NCBI GenBank assembly: GCA_902702965.1
Contig: CACRXP010000009.1
Coordinates: forward strand, 946,584-1,010,583
Direction of reading: 5' to 3'
Source: Spirometra erinaceieuropaei
Taxonomy: Eukaryota; Platyhelminthes; Cestoda; Diphyllobothriidea; Diphyllobothriidae
Length of the DNA stretch: 64,000 nt
Of the stretch, positions 24,801 to 36,800 are shown piece by piece (positions within the stretch are counted from its first letter, which is position 1; the number at the start of each line of letters is the position of its first letter). The notes beneath the pieces are model-generated. The model saw only the letters and a program-made list of their open reading frames with translations, ran no database searches and was not told the DNA's origin. The translations under genes were made by a program, and so were the position numbers.

Positions 24801-27800
24801 CATTGCGCGGTCTTAAAAAATCACATAATATGAGAACGTTTTTAAAACCTAATTATACTCCTTCCTTGGTGTTGNNNNNNNNNNNNNNNNNNNNNNNNNN
24901 NNNNNNNNNNNNNNNNNNNNNNNNNNNNNNNNNNNNNNNNNNNNNNNNNNNNNNNNNNNNNNNNNNNNNNNNNNNNNNNNNNNNNNNNNNNNNNNNNNNN
25001 NNNNNNNNNNNNNNNNNNNNNNNNNNNNNNNNNNNNNNNNNNNNNNNNNNNGTGGGAGTGACGGCGACGGTGGTGGGAGTGGTGGCAATGAAAGAAGAAG
25101 AAGAATGCAATTGGAAACAGGACTAGTTAACAGGATAAATAGACCGTCCTTTTCTCGCGCACAGTGTATGCGCTGCAGGTACCACCAGATGTTAGTTACC
25201 GTCGCTTGGAAGTCCGCTAATTGAGGGTACAACGCGGTTCTCGTGAGAGTATTTGAAAGGATTGGAGGACTGGGAGTCAGATCACAATGACTCCTTCGTG
25301 AGGTGGCCATCCTAGCATTTCCACTTATTTGGGGGGTTTGTGCCGCCCCTGTTGAAGCCTGGAGTGGGAACCAGGTCGTGTGCTAGGTACGCGTAGACGG
25401 GCTGTTTAGCCTTGTCCGCCACTGCGTCCGCGCCCACCTCTGGGCGTTTTCACCCTGTCTTGCCATCGGAGCAAGGAGATGGTGCGCTAGATGCCACGCA
25501 AGTCTGCCTCACTACAAACTAATTTGCGCACAAGTCATGGGTTCCGCCCACTCCCTTGGGGGACCCGTTTGGCGTCGCGGACTGCGATGGTTAGACTGCT
25601 ACTTACTATCCTCAGTGGGGCGGGCGGGGGGACATAGGGTGAAGTGGATTCAAATCGCAGGCGGCCGAACCGCGACCGGGCCAGCACCGACTAATAACGG
25701 CAAATGATCCAAAAGTGTTCATTCCAGTGTCCTTCGTCTTTGTTCTAAACACTGCTAATTGAATGAGATCTTGGGAATGTGACTAGCTGAAAATGTGTTG
25801 TTTCTAAACTACTGGTTCAGTTATTGTTGTTAACGCACTGAATGACTGCATTTTCTTACCCTGATGGTTTCAATTTGTCCAAGCGTCGGCGAAGGTAGCA
25901 TACTGAGTTGGAGAATAGGGGTGCTCAGTCGACCCTCCTTTATTACATTCTTCAGATGGTTAAGAGCAGTCTGAGTCCCAGCGCTATAGACTGCCTCGCT
26001 CAAAAGATCCCTAGGTGAGTATGCAATAAATAAAACAAATTTTATTGGCTGAAGCAGCTTGAAAGCGTCATAAAAGATATTAGCAAGCAGGAGCATCACA
26101 GAAGCATATAGACCGAAGAGGGTAGATTACACTCCTGTGATGCAGGTCTCGTGCGTTCAGGCAGTGCCGTTAAAACGGGCCACACTGCAGATGCGTTGGG
26201 CCAACACGGGGAACAGGGGGGGGGGGTACATTGGATCCTGGCGGACGTTATCGGGAACGCGCACCCATAACAAATTCCAACATTTCGGGGTGCGGTGACA
26301 GGCCCACATGCGGACTCATGCCTCGCCAAATAGTACCCCTGCTGCTCTCCTCCCCGCATATTTGTTTTTGTGTACAATCCTGGTCGGTGTCTGCTGCGAA
26401 TCAGGGGATATCGTGATAAGCCTGGGCATGGGTTTTCGTCGTACCAACATCAGCGGAAAATCGGCTGATTACCCAGGTGTCATGCGTGCGAACATATTAC
26501 CGTGACCGAATGGCTGCCTATTATAAAACCGACTGACGACAAGGAAGTAAGCGGAAACGGGGACTGCAGATCTGCTAATCGGAGTTATGATTAGAAATAG
26601 AGAAAGGAAGAAAGTCTACTACAGCGATCCCTTTCCCGTAACCCAGTGAGTGACTGGAGGGTGTGGTGACACGCCTAGGTGCGGCTCCGACCGTGCCAGC
26701 CACCTGAGCCCTCCCACACCTCCGGTCATCTTGACTCTGTCTTGACACCGGGTCCAGGTGGGGAGTGAGGAGGAGAGAGTGTGGTAGGTGCTGCGCAAGT
26801 CTACCATCACTTTATACTAATTCACGCGCAAGTCACCGTACCTGTTGCACCTTGATGTGCAGCACACGGTGGACATCGTCGGAATCGACGGTCGAACTGT
26901 TGAATGACCGGCAAAACGCCAACGAAAGATTAGGAATTTCACTGGCGTTCACCGTTCGATTTGGTTCTAAATCAGCGGGAAATCGGTCGATTACTGGGAA
27001 GCGCGACCTAACACGTTCGTAAGACAAGCCTAGAAATTCATGGACTGACAACGACGATCTGGGCCGCATTCAATGGATTAGAAAGAAATCTAAGAGAATG
27101 AAATAACGCCGCGGATGACAATATTCCCTAGGCGCGCTGTACGCTCCTGCGGACCTTGTCGACAGCAAAGTCCACGGCCTACAGCTTCAAGCCGTTAACT
27201 GGATTAGTAGCTGGCAAAATAGAGGAGGAATAAAGGACGTTTTCCAGCGACCTTGCCAGCGAATAGTACGATATCGACTGTGAACTATGAAGTCCCTGGA
27301 AATGTTATATAAGATGCAGGCAAAAGTAGCAGGGATCAATTTGACCGACTGGACGCCAGTCTGACAAGGAAGGAGGAAGGTGCTGTTAATGGCAATTTGT
27401 TTTTTGTATCAGCCTACCTAAATTAAATAAGTAGTTATGTCATATACATCTAGTTCAGGGAGTGCTTACTTTGTACTCCACCAGCTATTTTAGTCAGATT
27501 AGGTCATCAAAAAGTTCGCTCACTTGGCTTGTTGTGTGTCCTTGTAGATATTGTACAGTTCTTCCAACTGATCAGGCTCCATTCTCCGTATAAGACGGAT
27601 CAGTTTGGCGAAGGAGGTGGCCCTGTCAGTGAAGTCACTCACCAGAACAGCAGCAAGAGTTTGACTGGCTTCAACCAGGTCAGCAGCCTTGGGATCAGCA
27701 TCAGCAAAGACCGCGGTGTGGCCAAATGCTATCCTTCTGATCGATTCTTCGCTGCCTAGAAATAAGACCAACGTTTTGCCGTTCAGAAGAATGGATAGAC

Positions 27801-30800
27801 GGGCGAGGGTCCAGGCACAAAAGATCCCCAATCAGCCTCATAACAGAGAGTTCTGCTCTATTCCAAAATAATGAATCCAGTTTCCGTGTCAGCTTCAGCG
27901 CGGTGACCGTCAAATGCAAACTGCTTCAACAGTTGAAGCGCTTAAATCTCAGTCGGCAATACTCTAATTTAACATCTCCTGAAGGCAACATTGCTAATAC
28001 GGTCCATCTTATCTTACCAGTTGAAGAGCCTCGAGCAGTGTTCACTTCATGAACTGTTAGCTGAATGCGTTTACGCTGCACCCTATGTTTACTGCTTTAC
28101 AATGACATCCCCCTTCCATTTGAGGACTAGGTGATGTTACATGACGACCCAGGTGTTTTTCTAGTAGAATGTCCCCTTCTGATTATCCTAACAAAATTTG
28201 AAGCATTACACCTGCAAGTTTTTATCAGACTCCACTTCCTTCATCGCTGGCTGCTAGAGGCAAGGCATATTCTATGGATGCTTTGGCTATACTGATATAG
28301 CTGTTGCGAAGTGTAGAGTGTTCAGGTTCCCTGCCCTGGTTACCATCTTACAGAGGACATTTGCCTGTCTTTCGAACTCCGTTCCAACAATGTCGGCGGA
28401 TCCAGTAAATCCGAACCGCTGGTCATGGGTGGAGGCTGGCCCGGAAAGCAACTCTTGACTTTTAACGGATATTATAGACTGTCGTTGGGTCTTCCGAGGT
28501 GCCCTTTTTATTTCGAAGGAGTGGATTAAGACGTCTGCACTCGAATATATGAAAACACATCCTACGTGGAGCTGTTAGTATGGTTAATAAGGGTAACGAT
28601 AACCATCGTGGTTATACCACTGCTAATCTTGTTGCGGCCGCTACTGCTGATTATGATGATGATGAGGTGGTGATGATGATGATGGTGGTGGTGGTGGTGG
28701 TGGTGGTGATGGTGGTGGTGGTGGTGGTGGTGGTGGTGGTGGTGGTGGTGGTGGTGGTGGTGGTGGTGGTGGTGGTGGTGGTGGTGGTAATAGGAGGATG
28801 ATGAAGTGGAGGGGGAGGAGAAGGAAGACTTTTGCCCACGTATTTTTTGGGCATACTGTACTTATCACAAGGAATTCGCGTGCATAGAGGAGTATGAAGT
28901 GCTAGAACATGTCCACCGCCTTACCACTTGACAGAGTTGCGCCGGTATCCGAGGAGATGAGGTGCAGCACTGTGTTCACAGAAACAGTGTTTATTGTTGT
29001 TAGATTGCCTCTGACCAGTCCTGAGACCGTCATATTTTCGGAACATTCTGCATGACTGACAGTGCCGCCAGCCGGTAATGTTATTGTGCAAGTCTGGGCT
29101 CCATCAAGGACCATAGAATTGGAGGCATCCTAAAAGGTCCAAAAGGAATGAACAGAATCGTCGTCACGTCGAGTTATCTCCAGAGTGGCTTAGCAAAAAT
29201 TAAGGACTCAGAGGCCTCTTAATCAAGGCCTTCCGTAGATTATAGAAGGCACCTTGATTCGGCCTAAGATGCCAGGCTAAGCATGTGTCTACAATTTATT
29301 CTGTTTTTACTGAATCAAGTCCGTAATCAGAGGTCACTGACTCCATAAAACGAGCAGAGGAAGTGCATTTTGCCCTATAGCATTACCTATAAACATACTC
29401 TGCACATAAAAGGACAATTTTGGGGAGGAGTTAGGTCACATGCTGAACAGTAGGCGAGCTAAGTCATGAAGAAACTCCGTAGCTGTTTGATGTTTCCATT
29501 TTCAAATTTTTGACATAGTTCGCTTCCTTGTAACAACTAGGGAGTTCGAAGATTCAACACCTATATTTCCCTCAACTAAACTGGACTGAACTGAGATTGG
29601 AAGAAGACGTAACTATCTACCAAATGAGCAGAAGAGTGAATATTTTTGTGTATGTTCTCCACGAACTATGATTGAATTTTTAGGTGCATCGAAAATCAAT
29701 GAGAAAAGTTCCCGCTACTTAAGTAGCCATTTCTTACAGAGTATGGTTATTGTATGCAGCCGGAAGGAAGTTCATTTGAAAGCCGGCATCCTGTGGTAAC
29801 TGAAATATTATAGAATTATGTTGCAGGCTGACTAGTTTTACAACCCTACTTAATTAACCTTTTTCTAACGAAAACGCATTCCGGAATTTTCGTTGACATT
29901 CCATGAGTTAGCCCACCTACTATACGACTGCGCTAAGCACGCCTGGGGCCCATCACTAGTTTTTCCGTTTAGATAGGCTACACGTCATGCTCCAAGAAAA
30001 TGTCCAATTTTTTCCCAGCCTAGGGTTAGGTATTTGGTTCCGTGCTAGGTTTAGGGTCGGTATTTAGATTTTGGGCTGGTCGCAGGGTTAGAAAGAGACT
30101 CAAGGTTAAGGCATATGACTTAGGATCTGAGCGAAGTTTAGGGCTGGGGTTGTAGCCAGCAGCCATCATGAACGATCTGGCGTCACTGTTCAGGACCTCG
30201 CTGCCTCAAGGTCATCCACCATTTTGCAGTGAGCCTTTTCAGGCGTGCTGACCTGAAGTCATACGACCAACAGCTCAGGCATACCTGCGTCCGCGCAGTC
30301 GCAGCTGCCCATGCGACCACTTGAACGTACCGCCCCCCTGCAACCACAACTCAAGCCACTGGGACACCGCCCCTCGGCAAATACAACACACACTGACTGG
30401 CCACCACTTGAGCTTGGCCCAGGAGCCTGCAAAAGCGGCTGCGCACCACTATCTCGGAGACGCTCAGGCATAACTGGACGCAGTCAACACCAGCCCTGGC
30501 TTCGCCAGTGGCCACTGCCGCTTGAGAGGACAACTCCGGGTTCTGCGCACAATAACCCCCTCAAACTGGTGCCTTCCGTCTTCTCCTTCTAACAAGGGGT
30601 TTGCCTTAATAAAAGTGGCTCACAGACTACACACATTCTCATCCTCACACCCTCAAACTGGTGATTCCCGTCTTCTCCCTTAAACTTGGGATCTGACCTG
30701 ACGATTGTAGCTCATATGCTGCACACACTCGCACTGCTTAGTCGCAACAGGGTTAGGACCAGGCTGCATGCCCTCATGCGTCCAACTGCGTGCCTTTACT

Positions 30801-33800
30801 ATTCTGTCCGCGCCAAGACTGCATCTAACCGTTTTCTCATTACCCAAAGGCATTACAAAGAACTCACCCCAGGAGAATGGGAGAGAAAAGGGCGATTCGC
30901 CCAACATTTGTATTTTTGAAATCAAAAGGACACAGTAGAGATAAGGGGTTCAGTGCGTTAAACATCCCACATGTCTGTTGGGATAAGGTGAGGTTTGGTC
31001 CCGCAGCCCCCCTCCGAGTGATACCACATGGTTAGCTTCCTGGGCATGAATAGAAGATATTTTACTTTCCGCACTCGATTTGTCCCGTCTGGCAAGCAGA
31101 AGTCTATTGTTCTTCCCAGAAACTGTGCAGACCTTCAGGGTTCCGTCTTAGCCCCTCACCTCTTCGGCCTCTAAACTGATGACGTATGTTTGTTTAGCAT
31201 GCAGACGATATGGGTGTTGGCTATCCTCGCAAAGATCAGACACACCTCCAGTTTCTAAAGGATAGCCTGGACTAAGTTTCAGCATGGTCAGTTACGTTCC
31301 TGTCACACGCACCTCAACCGCTAGTCCGGAGATTCATTCTCCCTTTCATTCTTTATTGTTCTCCTGGTCTCTTTTCAAGCTTACTTAAAATTTTGGCGAG
31401 GTTTGATCCTGCAGCCCCACCTGAGTGACACCACAGGGTTAGCTTTGTTAAAATATTTTAGTAGATGTGAGTACGCTGACTTTACAAATGTCATGCATTT
31501 GCATCTTCCCTACAATTTTAGTCCAGCCAATGACAGTGTTACGGAGAGGGGTGGGCTTATACGCCAGCCTCGGTTACTTCTGGTGTCAGTTTACACGCGC
31601 TGCCCTGCGCGTGGCTTCAAGCCCTGCTTGCAATCGTTTTCCCATCCTAGTCCAGCTAGTAGTTAAGTTACGTATGTTAACTAATATTATTTTAGCAATA
31701 GAAGCGGAGAGACGAGTCCCAGGAAGCAGACTCGAAGAAGGAGACACAATCGCTGGGACGAGAGCTTTATTCGCCTGACGTTTCGGATTCCCGCTCGAAC
31801 CCATCATCAGAGATAAAAGCAGATACGGGCAGTTCGTGCACAAGGGGCTGCAGTATTTATAGGATGCAGTCGCCATGACACCGCATACCTATGAATATTC
31901 ATGGCTCCCTCCTTCATCAGGGATCATTGCACTTGGTGTGATAACTGTTTGATGGCCGGCATTCGCATCGTTAACTGTTGTAATTTCATCACGTGCGTTG
32001 GATGTTGGTGTGATGATACCTCGACCATCTGACGCGCCGACCATGACGTTGAGATAGTTGTTCACCTGTGCGCACCGCGCCTGGCATATTACTCTGCCTA
32101 GGCGAAGTCTCAGCACCGAGTATTGGATGGGAAGTTCATCGCACTTGTTAATGGACAGGGGGCCAGTAAACCATGACTCAAGCGGCTCGCGGCTCACGCG
32201 GTTGTCACCTCTCGCGAGAAGTTTGGCCTCGTCAAATTCGAATGTGTGGCCGGATCTCGTCGAATGAGCCCAACTTGAGAGCTGGCGTCATTTCTGCGCA
32301 CCGCTGCCGCGTGTTCGGCCATTCTCGTTCGGAGGTGTCTTCCGGTTTCTCCGACGTAGTTGCTTTGTCCGCAACTGCACCAGATCCGATAAACGACTCC
32401 AGAGGTTTCTTGCCATGGCAGTGGGTTTTTCGGTTTCATGACCAGACGCCTGATGGTTGCCTCTGGTCTGTGTGCAACTCCAAATCCAAGTGGCGCGAGA
32501 AGGCGGCCGACAGTTACCGAAACATCCTTGATATTTGACAGCGCCCGCCAAAATTTGGTGTCCACGCGGTTAGGCCTTTCGTCCCTTTTGCGCATGCACC
32601 GACTGACGAATTTGTGTGGGTAGCCATTGGCTTGGAGACCCGTCGGATGTATTGTAGTTCGGCAATCTTGTCTTCTGGCTCACTGCAGTGTGTTTGGAGA
32701 CGCCGATAGAGCGTCCTTACACAACTGCGTTTGTGGCTGCTTGGGTGGTTGCTGTTGAAGTTCAGTACTTTCATCGTATTTTTCACTTTCCTGGACACTT
32801 TGGTCTTCAGTCCACCACAATCTTTGCAGCATACGAGGACATCTAGGAAGGCAAGCTGGATGTCAACCATACGATATTACTCTGGTAGGACTGCAGAACC
32901 AAACCTCGCCTACGATTCTCACCTGTCAACTCCTTTCAGTGGAATTACTGGTAAAATTGCTGACTAAACTAGGTGCGCAGTTCACTTGCTGTGGACGATT
33001 TGCACCGTATCCTCCAATCCCGTTTAAGTAGGATTTTGCTTTGTATACAAAACTATGGATAACATTTAAACACCTCTTAGAGTAAAATTTCAATCGTCTA
33101 TCACTTTTTAGGCTTTCGCTTTCAATGTTAGGGCGACGGATAGAGGACACTTTCGCGTACTGCTAATTAAACCCAACCGAGTCAAATGAATTATTCCGCA
33201 GCATTTTGCGCCTTTGTGACTGTCGTCCGCCGTCTCAATTCTGGTGCGTTAAGCCAAAGGGACTTGATGGTTTGATGGTGAAGCCCTAATAGATCCACGC
33301 TGCCGCAACACAGCCCTCGAGTTGACCGGGTTCGAGGCCCCGGTTAGTGGACAGATATTTGTCGAGGGGGCCAGTGCACACGCAGATAGCGTTTGGAGAG
33401 CCCAGACAGCATAGACAAACAGGGAAGCAGTGCAAACCACGCGACTTCTCAGGTGTCACAGAAACCATCCGGTGGCCCACAAACGAAGCTGTGCGAGAAT
33501 GCGCTTCAAACGGATTAAGACTCACCGCAGCAACCCGGAAAAGCTGCTCGAGATTCGATATCTCTACGACCAGTTTTTGCGGAATGGCTATCTGAAGGCG
33601 TTTTTAAACAAATGCCTACGTGTTCGCCCCAGGAGGGCACAACTAGAAACACCACTGGATATGACTTGCTCTGTCATGTTCCGAGGACGTTTATGAAGCG
33701 ACCAAGCACAAGGTTCCGTTAAATCCCAAGGAGCAGTCTGGGGCAGGGTAACGCATCTCAAGCCTAAACTGTCCATGCAACTACACAGGTCAGACAGAAC

Positions 33801-36800
33801 GCTTGTTCGGATAGCGTATACACGAACAGAATCTGGTTGTGGGACGCAGTGGCAACTTATCGCATGCGGCCGCCCACATCTTCTCAAGGGGTCACTAGTT
33901 CAGCTTCTCGGTCGTCAAGGTGATTGCGCACGCCGGAAGCAGGACAGGCCAAGACTAGATGGAAGCCTGAATGAAAACTCAGCCGATCGATGTATCGATC
34001 AGACACCGTCATAAAGAGCCCTAAACAGTCACCTCCCTGCCGATGTTACCGGTCCCTATTTGACTAGCACCCCTATAACTGTAGCTTGCTCTGTTGCCGC
34101 TGTCATCTCTGACGATGGACGTCTGCACGAGATCAAAAGCACAGAAAAATAAGCGGATTGTTCCGGTGCTGGACAAGTCTTAGTCTTCTTTACTAATGCG
34201 AAAGTTGTCACGTTTTGTTTTTCGCTTATTTTTTGCTAAAGAAAAACCTGGCACCTGCAAGATCACGCTTCAGAAACTCCGACATCTGCTGCTTTAATGA
34301 CTCGCTGATTTGTTTTTCTCAGTCCTTGTAACGTGTGACTAATCTTTTGTATCCCAATATTCGATGCAAAGCCATTTTTTCCGCGAGTGCGAGCAGATGC
34401 TGGACTTGCCAGTTCAGTTTCTGCAGATACGGCGATGCAGTAGATAATATCAACCTTACCTGAGCCAGTCCGAGGTCGATGCCATCGAAACGGGTCTTGC
34501 GACTGTACTTGTTAGCGCATCCGGCCGTCGATTTGACTCTTCTGATTGTCCAGGCATCTGCTCCCTCGGTCGATGGCTCTGGAAAGTATCGTGTCAGACA
34601 TCTCCCCGAAATGTCCTCCTGCAATTCAAGAGAAAAGTCATCGTCATCTAGAAGTGGCGGTCTACATGAGAGAACTTGCCTGCAGATGTTAAGCTCTTGG
34701 AAGTTATTTTCTCACTGTTGGCCTTCCCAACAACTGTTTGGATTCTTTACTGGATCTGGGTTAAGTTCAGAGTTTGAGCACAGGCTGGTATTCGGGTCAG
34801 GCAACGCCATCGGTTCGCTCTCTCTCTAACTCCTTTTTCGAATTTGTTCATTCTTATGCTTGTTGCATGTAGCATGCATGAGATCGTATGTGGCATGGTT
34901 TGCTTAGCTTGACAAGGTATATTTAGGTTTCAAAAAACGTTTTTTTATTATACGATTTTTAACCCCATGCAATGTACACTCATGCAGCATCGTACCTGTC
35001 TGTTTACCATTGCTCCTCATGAGATGTACGGCATAGTCCACAATCATCGCAAAATTTCATGAACTCGAAATGGTCTCTTCTTAAAGGTATAGAGGAATAA
35101 CTTTCTTCCCTTACACTGAAGGCATGTGCCTTGCGAATGAAATCGCTAAAGGCTAATGCAACGTCTGATCTGGCTTAAAATTATTCGGGAATTGGAAAAC
35201 GCTTTTTAAAACCTAAATATACCCTGTCGTTAAGCATAAAATGTAAAGTCGACGTGATCTGCCACCGTTTGAGTAGAAGAAAGCATATTTACGTGCATGT
35301 TTCCTATAAAATATATTTGAATTTATAAGACCATCGAAAATCAATGCGAGAAATGCATGCTAACTAAGTAGTCATTTTTTATCAAGTGTGGGATTTGCAG
35401 GAGATCGGAAAGAAGTGCATTCAAAAGCGGACATCCTGCCGGATCCGAAATATTGCTGGATTATGCCACAAACTAATCAGTATTACAACCCCACCCTATT
35501 AATCCTTCCAAATCGACAACGCATTTCAGAATTTCGGCCAACATTTCATGCGATCGGTCACCCACTGTATGAGAGAGAGGAGAGAGAGATTTTTCGACAC
35601 TGGGGAATTCATACTCAAGGCACACATTTCTCACTATAATAAGACTGACGCGCTAAGTCGTAACTGGGGAGGTTACCCATCGAAGAGGTGATTCAGCCCT
35701 TCCCATGACTGAGAGTCAGGCTTTAGTGGGTCCGTTTGGAATTGTTCTCTATGGCATTTTCACTCATGTGGGTTGAGAATTGTCTTACAGAAGACCCGGC
35801 ACATGTTGTATGCAGCGCGTAAACGGGTTACTTGGCCTTGCCAACCACTGCGCCTGCACAAACCTCCCGGCCATTCTGACATTCTGCAGCTACCAGGGAA
35901 AGGCGGATGGGGAGGAGAGCGTGCGATAGATGCTGCGAAAGTATGCACCGCCACAAACGAGTTCACGCACAGGTCATCGGTGTGGAGTACACAGTGGAGG
36001 TCATAGCATTCAACGATGAAACTGCCTTTTTCCCCATGACTGCAGGCTTAGATGGACGATTTATATTGGTGCGAGGAACACTGTTTCCAGCCGACTCTTT
36101 TGCGTTTCACACCAGGCATTTTGACTGAAACGGGAATGGCAAGAGATGTTCTTGCCTTATAAGTCTCGGCCAGCAATTTACCAACAGCGTCAGAGGAGAC
36201 TAGTATTACAACCGTTTCGCACCGATGAACCGAAGTATAAAAATGTGCAAGCACAGACGGTAAACACACGAGGTCCGCTAAGTCAGTCAGCAGCCTCATC
36301 GGTACGCAAAACATCGCTAAAACAAGCTCCCCAACAAACCAGGTAGGAAGATAAAAACTTCATTTAATAAGATGTTTTAAATACGAAAACTCAAAGGTTC
36401 ATGTGAGGAAGGAAACGAAACACGAGGAAAACGTTACCTCAATAACAAGTGAAGGGAGCTGGAAAGAATTCATTGTCACTTGGATGTGTGAGAGGATTGC
36501 AACTTTGACATTTTGGGCGAACGCGGTTTCACTCTCCGAGGGGCAGAGGGCTGTGACTGCACCGTTGTCGTAAGCAAACCGTAAAATGTTCGCTTCTAGG
36601 AGTCGACCATGTTTATCCTGCAGTAGTTCTGATCCCGAGGCGTCCGTTTCCGTTACTGTGATATCTTTTAACTGAAGGATTGACCAAAAAAACAAAACGT
36701 TTCACAACATCTGCGACGTAGATTCCATCGAAAATGGTTGTTTAGACCAGTAGTACTGGGATACCGATATGGAAGATGACTGGGTGTGAAAACGCTAAGT

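Noticed and set aside
28641..28868. Long poly-Val, poly-Pro and poly-Thr open frames
   Set aside because: Frame products of the (GTG)n microsatellite on both strands; no gene context.
30985..31470. LTR pair of a retrotransposon
   Set aside because: The direct repeats are only about 70 bp, lack TG...CA ends, and the interior has no gag/pol or primer-binding site.
36146..36346. Possible plus-strand exon ending at CAG|GTAGGAAG
   Set aside because: No family resemblance and no convincing acceptor; it lies in an LLTP intron and may be chance.
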